A stretch of DNA of 64,000 nucleotides from Paramecium tetraurelia. Taxonomy: Eukaryota > Ciliophora > Oligohymenophorea > Peniculida > Parameciidae. The notes beneath the pieces are model-generated. The model searched no databases and was not told where the DNA came from. It saw nothing but the letters and a program-made list of their open reading frames with translations. Location: NCBI RefSeq assembly GCF_000165425.1, contig NW_001798985.1, positions 1-64,000 of the forward strand, read 5' to 3'. The translations under genes were made by a program, and so were the position numbers. Positions 14,103 to 26,416 of the stretch are shown here, piece by piece; positions within the stretch are counted from its first letter, which is position 1, and every line of letters begins with the position of its first letter.

Positions 14103-15066
14103 ATGTCGAAATCCCGCAGTTAGTCTTCGATTCCAGCATTTTTATAGAAAACTTATGATATTTTAGAAGTAGATATTTATTTTTATGCACAGAATCCTCA
14201 ATTACAGGATATTGTAGGGTGGAATGAGGATGGTTCAGGTTTTTTGGTGAAGAACGTAATAGCCTTTTAGGATCAAGTGTTGCCAATGTATTTTAAGCAC
14301 AGGAATTTTGCATCTTTTGTTAGATAGGTAATGAGAGAGAAATTGATAGGGATTAGATGAACATGTATGGGTTTCATAAATCAAGAAGTGATTAGAAGGA
14401 GAATGAGTTTATTCACCCTCATTTTAAGAAGGATCAACGGTGAGTATGATTGTTTATGTTAGAAATCTGTTGAAGAAGATAAAGAGAAAATCAGGAGAAC
14501 AAGGTGATGATTAGTTTGCCATAATGGAATTGAAACCTCATCGAAACCAAAACATATCAGATGTAAAATTATTATGGATGAAACAAAAATTAGAAATAGA
14601 TCCAGTAGATAATTACCAAATAGTAAGAGTTAGAAAAGGTGTGCAAAATTCTGATTGAATAAAATAATAAAATATTGCAGTGCAACTAATAATTAAGAAA
14701 TCAATTGGTTCAAGAGAGGTAAAGATTGAATTCATGAGATTACTAGATTCAATGGGAATAAAAAGTTCCAGAAGTTGAAGGATTACTTTTTGGGCTAGTA
14801 ATAAATATAGGATGATTGTTTACAAGTATATTAAAAGTATAAAAAATAAGAAACAAGCTCTTGAGGATCTAATTTAATCAGACAATGAGGAGCTATTGCT
14901 TCCTAGTTAGAAAAAGGTCAAGGGAGAGGATTCTGACAGTACCATTGACAAGATGGAACAATTATATGACCCACAACCTTTGATGCTAACTAACTCTTTA
15001 GTTGATAATGATGGTATGATTCAATTGATCGATGGTCCTCAATTCAACGATATCTGCTTCGATTGA
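14103..15066 (+). CDS. heat shock transcription factor (HSF family)
   Basis: About 275 aa after removing five introns (14328-14356, 14440-14462, 14563-14593, 14719-14746, 14826-14850). Residues ~10-105 form a canonical HSF winged-helix DNA-binding domain: FLQKTYDIL, then WNEDGSGFLVKN, AFQDQVLPMYFKHRNFASFV and MNMYGFHKSR. The basic segment NLLKKIKRKS follows. A heptad region (LEKVCKILIEQNNKILQ...LRNQLVQE) matches the HR-A/B trimerisation coil. The acidic C-terminus may be the activation part. The expected product is a nuclear trimer binding nGAAn heat-shock elements. The first intron falls inside the DNA-binding domain at RQ/MNMYGF. It is shorter than animal HSFs. The start is the first ATG, ten residues before the domain. 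The PDE follows about 20 bp downstream. Confidence 0.93.
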
Positions 15067-15086
15067 GCTATAATTAAAATGCAATT

Positions 15087-18000
15087 ATGTTAGAAACTAA
15101 TATTTTTTTAATTATGAATTAATAGTTGGGATCTTATGTTAAATTTTTCCATATCATCCGAGAATTGGAGGACAGCAACTAAATCGATATTAAATAGAAG
15201 TAAATCCTGAAAGTCAATTTTACAACAAAAGAAAAAAAATTGATGAATATACTCAACGATCTAAGTAACAACAATCACATTATATTTAGATGATGAAGAC
15301 GAAGAGGAAATTAAATTCAGTCTCTTAAACTATCTAAATGAATCACCCTAAGAGAAACAGCAAATACAGAGACAAATGAAACGAACTAGATCTAGCATTA
15401 CTGATGTCGATCTTATTAAGGGTATACAATATGATGAACTCAAATTCACTGATGCACTAGCAGAAATGGAAAAAGCCTTAAAGTTAATCACTCATTTTCA
15501 AGCCAAAATTAAAGATGGATAAACTATAGATCCAAAAGTCAATGAAATTTTGGAACACATTAACACACTTTTTATTCAGAATTCGCCCTAAAATATCCAC
15601 TCACCTACAATTATAGGAAGAGGTCAATCACTCAACTTAGATATCAATTACTAAATCGAAAGTGAACTCAGCGAGGCATACAAGGAAGTTAAATGTTAAT
15701 TTGCAAATTACATGAAGAGTCATCTATTACTCATGGATGAAACAGTCTCCTATAATACTATCTTCAGTTTGCTTAAGGAATTGAGCAAGAACCTCTTAAA
15801 TTGTGACAACTTTAGTTTCTTTGTCATAAATCCCAATAATGAAATGGAACTTTATCAATCTAAAACTGACAATATAGAATAATTACCGATTGATTAAACC
15901 ATTAAGGATGAGCTAGAAACAATCCCATAGAACAAAATATTTAGGTTCTCTTAGAACTCATCCTTTTGTTCTAAATTAATGTCCATCAACTATCTATCAT
16001 CTTATGGTTTATATGCCAATAATGTTGTGTTCATCTATCATTCAAAATAGAATAAACAACTTGAAACTCAAGATATTTTAAAGTATTTCATTTCTATAAA
16101 TTAGAATTGCAAATGAATACTAATTAATAGATGAAATCAAGACTCTATCTATGTTCTTATTGCAAACCATTCAAAATGCTAAAGTATAATTCTTCAGTCC
16201 ATTGTCCATTGCTGACATGATCCTAGACCTTGGAATATCATTCGTTAGAGCTTCTAAGTTTGTTCTCATTGAAAAAATGTATAACATCATCAGCCAAGTC
16301 TATAAAATTGATAAGTATTCTTAATTTAATGATAGGTTACAAACAGATTAATAAGAAATTTAGGTTTGGGATACCGAGAGTGTCTACATAGTATTCAAAG
16401 ATTAAACAGTAACTGTGTGTTTCAGAATCTATTAAATGAATCTAGTAAAATAGAGTGATCAAAGATTGTATTCCGAGATCAAACAATTCTATGAGAAATA
16501 TCTTCGATTCATTAGAGAATGCTTTGATAAGAGTGCCTTTTATAAGTTCTTTCTAAGATCAAACGATTCACTCATTTTTGAATTCGATAAAAGTGGTCAC
16601 TTATTGTTCCTCTCCAGACCCATCCCTAAATAAATCAAATCCAATTTCAACATACAATTTAATTCGCATCTAATTCACTCCAATCAATTATCATATAACA
16701 AGATATTTGATCAAAATGTTGTATCCAATATTGAAAACTATCTACAAGATCATAAATGGTAAATGATGAAGGACAATGAGAAATAATACGAAATATTCCT
16801 TAAAATTGAAGAGAAGACTTACAAAGGATTCGCAGTGATCTTCACTGAAAATATCAAGGGATGGGTTAAAGAACAATTTAAATAATTGGAATCTGGTAAT
16901 CAATTGGATTCCAAAATCAAAGCCAAAATCAGAAAATAACTCATCCAACATGAAACAATCAATTTTGTTAACAAATTAGAAGAAAACAACCCAGAAGTAA
17001 AAGATTCAGTTGCATCTTTATATATGCCTCTATAACAATTAATCTTAAAAAAATCTAAATCTATTAGAGATATCCAGAATACTCAAAATGAACCAAAGAT
17101 GAGAAAAACAGAAGCCCCATAGAGATCGAAATATCTCACCATTTAAGAATTGGACCTCAACGAATTTTCTTTGGATATTTAAGATGATTTAATTGATACT
17201 TTCGACTTTAACATTATGGAATTAACTTCACAAATTCAAAAGCATAGAGTTGTTTGGGCAATACTAAAAAAGAATGGACATCTAGATGAGTACTAAATAC
17301 CCCCTGAGAATTTGCAGAGCTTTATTAAAGAGATGGAATACAATTACAATGTCAACAATAACCCGTATCACAATTATGATCATGGTGTTACTGTGATGCA
17401 AACTGCTTACTATTTCTGTTTGGAATTAGCATTTACCTCGAATGCCTCTATTATAGATAACTTTAATAGATTCATATTGATGATTAGCAGTTTTGGCCAT
17501 GATGTTGGACATACTGGTAAAACTAATGTCTTTGAAATCAATAGTTTGAGTGATCTAGCCATGAGGTATCATGACAAAAGCGTACTTGAATAACATCATG
17601 CAGCATTGACTATTTAAATTCTAAAAAATCCACAAAGCAACATCCTTGTAAACCTCAACCAATAAGAATTTAGAAATTTCAGAAAAGGACTCATCGCCAA
17701 TATTTTAAGTACAGATATGTCTGAACATTTTACTTTGTTGAAAGACTTTGAAAATAGACCTAAAGATTTTAACGATTGCAAAATTTTGAGTGGATACATT
17801 ATGCATACAAGTGATTTTGGAGGAGCAGGAAAAAAAACTAATCTGTCTATTTAATGGTCTTCAAGGGTCAACCAAGAATTTAGCATTTAGTATAAATTGG
17901 AAGGTGAATTAGGGTATCCACAATAACCTTACATGAAGGATTTACATATTGTAATTGAATTTCTTATATTTAGCCACACGTCCTGGCCAAGTCAGAAATA

Positions 18001-18147
18001 GGTTTTCTGAAGGTGATTGTTAGACCTTGCTATGCGCTATTAAGTGAGTTCTTGGAGGATAAGCTCAAACATTGCATAGCCAATATTGATGATACAATAT
18101 AGCATTGGGAGAAAATAGTCAAAAAAGGTGAAGAATAACAATAATGA
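15087..18147 (+). CDS. class I cyclic-nucleotide phosphodiesterase with GAF-like N-terminal region
   Basis: About 996 aa with three introns (15265-15289, 16083-16104, 17951-17973), which together give one frame to TGA 18145. The C-terminal third carries the PDEase_I metal site: HNYDHG near residue 745, HDVGHTGKTN near 788, then LEQHHAALT and the later Asp in MHTSDFGG. It should hydrolyse cAMP and/or cGMP; specificity cannot be read from sequence. The middle (about residues 200-550) looks like one or two GAF-type sensor domains, but this is by context only. No membrane segments were seen. The 5' end is uncertain. Before the A8 run at about 15231-15238 an alternative frame (reading FPYHPRIGGQQLNRY) looks more protein-like, so an extra A or an upstream intron is possible. 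Confidence 0.88.
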
Positions 18148-18190
18148 AAACTATATTTATTTAATTTATATGTTGTGTGAGAATTTAAAA

Positions 18191-18560
18191 ATGTCTGAGA
18201 ATTTTGTGGAGAAATACCCAGATAGAGTGTAATTCTTAATGATAACTAGTCCTATATTGTTATAGATTAGTCTCAGATCGAGGTTAAGATTTTAAGATTA
18301 AACAACCATTAAAAAATACTTAGTGAGCAAATCTGATCATTTTTATCATTTTCTTTAAGTAATTAGAGAAACCCTTCATTTATAAAAATAAGAAAGCCTT
18401 TACTTATTCATCAATAATTCTGGTTTAATCAAGGCAGGTAAAACAATCTACGATGCTTTTTTTAGAAAGTTAAGTTGATGAAATCTACTAGAAATTTAAA
18501 AGTTCAGACGGCTTTCTTAGAATTAATTTAACAGAGTATCCTTCCTTTGGTAATGAATGA
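18191..18560 (+). CDS. divergent Atg8/LC3/GABARAP-like ubiquitin-like protein
   Basis: 113 aa after removal of a 28-nt intron (18438-18465). The C-terminal half follows the Atg8 pattern: KKYLV, then FLQVIRETLHLQKQESLYLF, INNSGLI, DEIYQKFKSSDGFLRINL and a terminal SFG followed by NE. Atg8 proteins are cut by Atg4 after this Gly and then joined to phosphatidylethanolamine on autophagic membranes. The KYPDRV motif near residue 8 also matches Atg8. The stretch between it and KKYLV is poorly conserved, and the usual long N-terminal helices are short. Without the splice the DGF/FG end is lost, which supports the intron. Atg12 is a weaker alternative. Confidence 0.8.
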
Positions 18561-18946
18561 TACTTTCAGAATTCATACTTTTTATTTTCATTAAGCATTA
18601 TTATATATGAAAAATAATCAAAAAATATTACTATATTCATTCCATAATATAAATAAATTTTCATTTTATGAAAAAATTAGAAATTCTTTTATTTATTTCT
18701 ATTTTTTTTAAATAAAAATGATAGTAATTCTTTAATGAAATATTCCCATATGTCATTATCATCCTTTTTGTACTTAAATAAATGTATTTATCAAAAACTT
18801 TTGTTATTTCTTGTCTTTCAACAATACTATTTAATGGGTAATATTTGTATTATATTTCGTTAAAAATATGAAAGACTATTGAATAATTTGTAAATTTTAT
18901 TATATAATTATTAAAAAAATGATTAATTTCTTTTAAAAACTAAATA
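18561..18946. other. intergenic, nothing recognised
   Basis: About 390 bp of AT-rich DNA between the Atg8-like gene and the next start. No open frame or motif was found. Confidence 0.5.
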
Positions 18947-20204
18947 ATGAACTAAAGTGAATTAAGTTCTGATGATTTGGATCAATTATTCAAAGGAATT
19001 TAATCTAAGTTGGAAGGAAAAGAAGACATTATGGATTCCTTGATACCTAAATTTTAAGAAAAATACAAATTTTTCCAAATCTAAGAATCCTCTAAAAAGT
19101 ATATATCCTAACTTTTCATTTAGATTATTAGGAAGATTTTAGCTTAGACTATCAGAATTGATGGAAAAATGTAAGAACTAAAATTAATTCAATTACTTGG
19201 TTGGCATTCAATAGAAGTTGTTAACATTTAATATCATTCAAATTCTTGATTAAATTAATAACTCGGGAATCGAAAATAAAGCAAAGGATATTGTTCAATA
19301 ATTCAGATAACCTACTAACTGGCAATAAAATAATAAAATAAACAAATCATTGTTTTAATTTTATGAGGATTAATTTTGGAGATTATATGGCATTTTGTTA
19401 TTGAATGAGTATTTATATATTGATTTTAAGAGAAAACATAGAAAATATGATATTACTATCAGTCAAAGCAAGATAATGTTGAACGATTATTGAAGCTAAG
19501 TTTAGAAAGAAATAGATAATTTCTTTATATATAACAATTAAAATATCCATAATTGGCTACTATTGAAAACAAAGCTTAATAAATGAATTTTTCTCAAATT
19601 AATTACACAATGGAGACTCCTTATTAAAATAAAAATATTAGAATGTTTGGTACATTAACATAAAATCCAAAATTCAATAGATTTAATTCAACAAGTCCAA
19701 GAAAATATCTGAAAACCAATAATTTCAAAAATGATTGGAGTCTTGAAAATGAAAGCCAAGCTCTTGAAAGTTTAGATAGAAGACCAAGAATTTATTCTTA
19801 AAATATTTCAAATATATTCTCAAATTAGACTGTAAGAGAAAAAACTTAGCATTAATCGATTTCTTAAAAAAATAATTTAAATGGACAGGGTTCCTAAAAC
19901 TAAACCCCTCAAGGTAAAAAAAAGATTAGTTCTATTGATTTAAACTGTAAATTAAATTTAAATATTAGAATCCTTTAATCAATTTGTGATGTCTTCATAA
20001 TCAGTTTCACCCAAAAGAAAATTCAAGAAACCAAAAGTAAATTAGAATCTGAATTAGACTTTTTATTAATAACTGTTTCCATCACAAAGAACTACAAATA
20101 GAGCATTTGTAATTATGAAAAGCATTTTGTTTAATGAATCAAAAGGAATTCATAATTATGCTTACTCTAACATGGTGTTTAATTAGAAGTAACTAAAACC
20201 ATGA
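18947..20204 (+). CDS. hypothetical protein, conserved fold unknown
   Basis: The N-terminal part (MNQSELSSDDLDQLFKGI...) is open with one 25-nt intron near 19099-19123. It continues as a helical, Gln/Asn/Leu-rich region to about 19490. A second open block from about 19455 (QSKQDNVERLLKLSLERN...) leads through a Ser/Asn-rich tail. A 22-nt intron (GTAAATTAAATT...ATTAG near 19947) is needed to reach TGA 20202. The join between the two blocks near 19.4-19.5 kb is not resolved by a consensus intron, so it is either a longer or atypical intron or a small sequence error. No domain is recognised. The C-terminal tail is basic (SPKRKFKKPK). Confidence 0.6.
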
Positions 20205-20367
20205 TATTACTTAATTTATTATCTCTATTAGATCTATTTTTGTAATTTTTAAATAAAATGGAAATTATAATGAAGGAAGAGCATCAATTTAAATTATAAT
20301 ATAAAATAATCACTGACGTATTAAAACACAATTGTTAATATTTTATTTATAAAATCTTAAACCCTAA

Positions 20368-20730
20368 ATGGAATAATAATACATACTCTGCCCATCGTGC
20401 AAAATAAGTGTAGGTTTCTTAAGTTGTTGTACTTGCCATAAAAAATTTGAACTAGTCCTCTGTAATGGGTTATAAGTGAATTGTCCATTATGCATCGATG
20501 TAATTTGTATATATCACAGTAGTGTAAATTGGATACCTTTTACTAAAGTGATCAAGACGTATAGTAACATCAATAATGCCATAGAAATTCAAAAAGGATG
20601 CTTTATCATTGTGAGTGTTGCAATGGCTACTTTTGCAAGTGTGTGTATGATTTTAAGTTAAATTTTTAGAGAACGATAATTGAAAAGGTAAGTAACTTTA
20701 AATCCATGCCCATTTTCTAAAAACAGATGA
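20368..20730 (+). CDS. small Cys-pair protein with one membrane segment
   Basis: 120 codons in one frame without introns. The N-terminus holds Cys pairs (CPSC, CCTC, later CPLC) that could bind zinc. Residues ~80-100 (FIIVSVAMATFASVCMIL) form one hydrophobic segment. The tail is basic. No family is recognised. A GTAAG just before the present end leaves open an alternative spliced C-terminus. The gene is short but has good coding character. Confidence 0.6.
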
Positions 20731-21079
20731 TATTTTAAAAGTTCAAAAAAAAAATGATAAACTTTTTTTATGTCTTTATAAACTGTGCACCATTTACTAT
20801 AAATTTAAATGTTTAAAATATATAACAATTTCTGCTTAACTATTAGAAAAGAATTATTTTCAACAGATAAATAATTAAAAATATTTAAATTCCCAAAAAT
20901 TAAATGAGAAGATATTCATTGTTTAATAATTTCAATTTTGCTTTTTTTTATTTAAAGTATTAAGAATAAAAGTATTAATTAATCTTAAATAAAATTTCTT
21001 TAAAAAAATACTTTAATACTAAGTTATTAAATTATAGATTTTAAGCCTAAAATAACTAAATTCTATAATTTCATAATTT
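20731..21079. other. intergenic between convergent genes, nothing recognised
   Basis: About 350 bp of very AT-rich DNA between two convergent gene ends. No coding frame or motif was seen. Confidence 0.5.
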
Positions 21080-22769
21080 TCATGCTTTAGGCCTTACAAC
21101 TATATTTTCTTTATATAAATCAGCATGAATTTATCTTATTCTTTAAGGGGGTCCTTTAGGATTAACTGTTTAGACTATTTGTAAATACTTTATAAAAATA
21201 TACTTCTTGTTCTTGGAGATAACTATCTATCTGTCAACTACTAAATAGGGATAACGGAGTCATCGCTTGTTTAGACCTAAGAATCTGTAATAATAAATAC
21301 AAATTTTGCAGCACAATTAAATTATTCTATATGAGACCCTATATCTTCATTTGATTGCCTACAAGAAAGATTTTACTGATCGGGATTTCTTGTAGAATTT
21401 AACATATCAGTTAAATTAAAATGAATAGAATCTGCTTCACTTTTCTATATTGAGGAAGGCAATATTTTGATTTTGTTCACATGGCCTTAACTGAGAGCAT
21501 TCTAAAAATCAATTTAAAAGTACTTTAGTATGTCCTGGTTAATGCTAAGTGTGAAAATCATTAGAGAAATTGTTTTTTTTATGCTTAATTTATTTGGGAG
21601 TAGAATTTTTAATTTCTAATAAATTAACTTAACTAAGAGCATTTTCATAATATTTATTTTTGCTCTTTTATCTTGTTAGTTAAGTTTACACTGATTTTAA
21701 TTGCTATTCTTTTTTTAAAGATTCTTCAATCAATATAGATTATTTCCTTTAAAATTCATTTTTTAATTTCAAAGCCACAGCTTAACATTGTTCAGCAATT
21801 TTCTTTTCATTTATTAATTTTTTTGATAATTCATTTCTTTATTCAATTAATTTGTTTTCCTTTTCCCTTAATAGTGACTCCTACTATTTAATCAAGCCTT
21901 CTAATTTAGCATTCTAATCTCTAAAAATTATTCAATTACTCATTACTTTTATTCTTATAAATGCTTTTCTAAAATTATTTTATCCTATTCCAATTAGCAA
22001 ATCTTTTATGCTTGTGATTGTTCTCTAGCTTAACAAGAGATTTAATATTAATTATTTTGGAGGATAGTGTCATTATGTACTCTATTGAGATCTGCAATTT
22101 ATTACAATAAGCTTCTTTACTAATATATTTTTCAGAATTACTGCTTATTCATGTGAATAACCCAACTCTTGGATTGTTTTTTATAATTTTTCCTTTTCTC
22201 TCAATTCTTAATCTAATTCAAATGTAGTTTATTTAAGCTTTAGTTTTAAACAATTAGAATCCTTTGTATAGGTTTATTTTTTTTACGTATTCTAAAATAG
22301 ATTTTTAATTATTTAAAGCCTCTGAAAATTCTCTAGCTAATCCTTCTTTCAAAATTTCATTTTATTTTAGAATTTATGTAATTTAAAGTTAAAAGTCAGC
22401 GCATTTATAGCATTTTCTATAATAAATTATCTCTATTTATACTGTTCTTTCTTCTCTAATTCTTCATAATCTAGATTCAATTGGTTGTAATTTTTTTCTA
22501 AATTACTAAATTCTTTGCATTTGTTTCGAAACTAAATTTAATAAATAACTTACTTCGTATTCCAGAATGGTAATCTTTTCATTAAGAACAGACTTTAGTT
22601 TGGAAATTTCTTACTCATGTAGTTAATTTAATAATTGTATTTCTTTTCCTCTGTCATGACTAGATATATCACCCATAGCTTTCATTAAGGACTCATTAAG
22701 CTTTTTTAAGTTAGCTTCTCTTTCTAGTGCTTCTTTAAGTTGCATTTCTACTAATACTGACCTTTCCAT
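21080..22769 (-). CDS. coiled-coil protein, function unknown
   Basis: About 505 aa after removing seven introns of 22-29 nt. The intron lengths sum exactly to the frame shift between ATG 22769 and TGA 21082. The protein is almost entirely heptad-like, with many Glu, Gln, Lys and Leu: it begins MERSVLVEMQLKEALERE, and later stretches include LEGLIKQQESLLREKENK and KLINEKKIAEQCQ. It ends in a short Pro/Arg-rich tail (QTVNPKGPPQRIRQIHADL). This is typical of cytoskeletal or basal-body scaffold proteins, but no specific family is recognised. It is divergent from the repeat-protein gene at 22895, with about 125 bp between start codons. Confidence 0.75.
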
Positions 22770-22894
22770 TTAACTAACTGTTTATAATATATTTTTAAAT
22801 TATTTCACATTTTTATACATATTACATGAATTTTAACACTTAAAGATAGATTTCAATAGAAGATTTAATAAAGCTGGGCTAAAAATATTTAGAG

Positions 22895-25442
22895 ATGAGT
22901 GATCAGGATTTAAAACAAAAAATGACCTAAGCTAAAACAGGAAATCCAAATGATAATAACCTAAAAGCCAGGATATAAAAAATAATTAATGAAAGTAAAA
23001 TTGAAGGCAACAAATCTAAGATAGAATTCTACTTATAATAAGTAAAGCTATCACTTAATTAGAAATAGAGAGATGAAATTAAAATAAAACCCTAAGCTTA
23101 AGATCTCCAATATAATTACGACATTAATGCTTAAAACCATAAATTATAACAATAAAATCAGGCATTGGCTAGGACGAAAGATTCCTAATTAAGGGAATAG
23201 AAAAATTTGAGACAAGAAGGTGATTCACAATCTAAGTATTATATGTATATAAAAAGTAAAAAGTTTAAAAATGGAAATGCATAGTGTAATTTATGAAGAA
23301 ATTCGCAGACCAACTTCAACTATCGAAATGCAAATAAATCACAGCTAAGAAAATAAAATTTCAATTTAAAGCCAATAATAGAGTTCAAAGCTTATATAAC
23401 ACGAACTAGCTAAACGTAGGGCAATAAATATAGAAAATAATACAGTGCATAATTAAGACAAAATTTAACCTCCTGATGATAATTAATCAGATGTTAAACA
23501 TAAATATGAACCTCCAAATTTTCAATAAATATCTATGGGAACTGATTAAAGAAATAGATATAATTACAGCCCTAGAGAAAAGTATAGAACTGATCGCCAA
23601 ATAGGTAACCTTCCAAAAAACTAACAAAAAGATAGATCTCCAAAAGTAAAATAAGGCAATTCAGACAATAAAACGAATATAAATGATCTAACTCCATCAG
23701 AAGGGAAAAGGGATTCAAATTAATAAAATTTGAAAATCACTGAAGATGCTATATAATATTTTTACACACTTATAAATTATATAAAAGCATTCATAGAAAA
23801 AGGACAAACGAATTCTGGATCTTAAAAAGAAATTTTCTTTGATTTTTCAAAACTAGATATTAGTTATGAAGTAAAATCTATTTAGTGGAGTTAAGAAGAG
23901 TCAACTAGTAAGGATATAGAAAATATATAAAATAATCAATAAATTCAATCAAATTAACAAGATTAAAAAGTGTTCACTAACAAGGATAAAGATGTAAATA
24001 TATTAAATGATAAATAAATAAAAAAGGATATACAATAAAATTAGCAAGATAATAAAGTGGAAACTAAAAAGGAATTAAATTTAAATTTAAATTATGAATA
24101 AACTGATGAGGTAATACAATCAAAATAGAAAGAAAAATAAGTGTAAACTAATACGGATACAGATTTTAGTATATTAATTAGTGAAAATAAAGGTAAGATA
24201 CAATTAATATAACAGGATGATCTAAATGTAAATATATAATATAATGAACTCACTGATGAGGTAAGACAATCAAAATTACAAGAAAATGACGTGTCAACTA
24301 TAATGGGTCAAGATTTAAATTTAATAAATGAATAATTAGGTAAGGGAATAAAATCAAATTAGCAAGAAATAGATGCGTAAAGTAATATTGATCAATTAAG
24401 TATATTATTTAGTTAAATTACTGATGATGGTACAAATACTAGTGAGTAAAATTAAAAAGTGAAAACTAAAATGGAGCAAGAATTAACTGTATTTACTATT
24501 GAAAATATATATGACGGTACACAAATTGATAAGTAAATTTAAGAGGCTTAAAAAAACAGGGATCAAGAATTATTTAAATTTATTAGTGAAAAAAATGATA
24601 TGATAATTTTATCAAGGTAGTAGGATAAAGAAGTGTTAAGAATAATGTTTCAAGATTTAAAATTATTATTTTATGAATTATTTAGAAAGGAAAAAGAATC
24701 AAATTAGTAAGACAAGGAAGTGTAAACTAATAATGATCAGGATTAAAATTTAATAATTTGTGGATAGAAAGATAAGGAAATACATTAAAATTAATAAGAT
24801 AAAGAAGTGTAAACTAATAAAGATCAAGATTTAAATTTATTAATTAATGAATAAAAAGATAAGGAAATACATTAAAATTAATAAGATAAAGAAGTGTAAA
24901 CTAATAAAGATCAAGATTTAAATTTATTAATTAATGAATAAAAAGATAAGGAAATACATTAAAATTAATAAGATAAAGAAGTGTAAACTAATAAAGATCA
25001 AGATTTAAATTTATTAATTAATGAATAAAAAGATAAGGAAATACATTAAAATTAATAAGATAAAGAAGTGTAAACTAATAAAGATCAAGATTTAAATTTA
25101 TTAATTAATGAATAAAAAGATAAGGAAATACATTAAAATTAATAAGATAAAGAAGTGTAAACTAATAAAGATCAAGATTTAAATTTATTAATTAATGAAT
25201 AAAAAGATAAGGAAATACATTAAAATTAATAAGATAAAGAAGTGTAAACTAATAAAGATCAAGATTTAAATTTATTAATTAATGAATAAAAAGATAAGGA
25301 AATACATTAAAATTAATAAGATAAAGAAGTGTAAACTAATATAGATCAAGACTTCAGTATTTTTAAATACGAATAAATTGATAAGGACATACAATCAATT
25401 ATATCAAATAACGAATTACATACCATTTTGTAAACAAGTTGA
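22895..25442 (+). CDS. low-complexity protein with 29-residue tandem repeats
   Basis: 839 aa if a 28-nt intron at 23236-23263 is removed; this choice gives one frame to TGA 25440. The N-terminal third is Lys/Gln/Asn-rich and basic. The middle contains a short more ordered block (TEDAIQYFYTLINYIKAF near 23.75 kb). From about 23.9 kb a degenerate ~29-residue unit appears (pattern QQDKEVQTNKDQDLNLLINE). It becomes perfectly repeated at 24771-25341, so the array was probably extended recently by slippage or unequal exchange. No known domain. The alternative 40-nt intron at the same place ends differently but keeps the same downstream frame. The copy number may be unreliable in assembly. Confidence 0.7.
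24771..25341 (+). repeat. 87-bp tandem repeat in coding sequence
   Basis: The phrase starting GATAAGGAAATACATT occurs at 24771, 24858, 24945, 25032, 25119, 25206 and 25293, a spacing of exactly 87 bp. The complete units appear identical. 87 is a multiple of three, so the frame is kept, and each unit adds 29 residues. The last unit is partial and then diverges (GATCAAGACTTCAG). Confidence 0.95.
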
Positions 25443-25499
25443 ATTAAATTACCTTTGCTTATTTAAATATTAAATCAATATTAAAAATCATTTTTCTAA

Positions 25500-26183
25500 C
25501 TTATTTTGATATTTTAATCCTTTCCTTAATCGAATCTTAGCTTACAATAGAAATTTCTCATTTAGTTGAATTTATTTTATGCCTTTCGTATTAGAGCAAA
25601 TCAACTAAATTAATAAGATAATTGTATAATGAGATATATTTATCATTTTTCAAATTATATTTGATACAATGGGCATTTGATTATAATGTGGATTTAAGAT
25701 TTACATACGATCATTAACATTTCATATACATATTACAGCTTAGAGGTTAAAGAATACATTTATTCCAAAATGTTGATTTCTTTATTAACAATTAGCCTAT
25801 ATTGGAGGATACTAGATTTATTACGAGACTTTAAAATATTATAAAGTTTTCTTTAAGAAAATTTAAATGGATTGATGAGTTAAAAAGTTTGGGTAGAGTA
25901 TTAAAAGATGACTAATAATATCCAATTAAAAAGACTTAAAATAGCCTATAGATTGAAAAGAAAAATGCTAATTCTAACCTATTTAGTATGTATTAAGATT
26001 AACCCTCCTAATTGATTGAATCATTTAGAAGGATATTTCAAGATTAATAAATTTAATCGATTATTGAATCAGCCAGGTAAAAAATAAGATTATATTAATA
26101 GTTCTGAAAAATTATTGTTAGTTTCAAAATGGATAAAATATTATTAGGATTGCTATTCTTTGTTGCTAAAATATATTCCATGA
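25500..26183 (+). CDS. hypothetical reading frame, start not found
   Basis: A frame open from before 25500 reads LYNEIYLSFFKLYLIQWAFD, then FQNVDFFINNQPILEDT and FSLRKFKWIDELKSLGRVL. It continues through a 25-nt intron (GTAAAAAATAAG...TTAATAG near 26071-26095) to SSEKLLLVSKWIKYYQDC and TGA 26181. Coding character is good and the splice is typical, so a real gene is likely. No in-frame ATG is visible between the upstream stop at 25440 and the body. The gene may be 5'-truncated, start through an unseen intron, or be the tail of the repeat gene through an atypical intron. No domain is recognised. Confidence 0.45.
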
Positions 26184-26416
26184 CAAGAAGATATCTATTT
26201 TACATATTGAGTATGCTTTTTTTGCATTTATTTACTACTATAAATATATGTGTATTTTGATGCATATTATTAAGGTTTCGAATTTGGTATAATTTATATT
26301 TTGTAAAATATTTATTTTCAATGAGTAACATAGAGTCTTTGAGACAGAGAATATATTAAGGAATGAATTTTAGTTAAATTAATTATAATAATTTATAAAT
26401 TATTTATAATTAACAA

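Noticed and set aside
24771-25341. Regular repeat array as CRISPR
   Set aside because: Units are identical along their full 87 bp with no unique spacers, are in a coding frame and sit in a eukaryotic gene.
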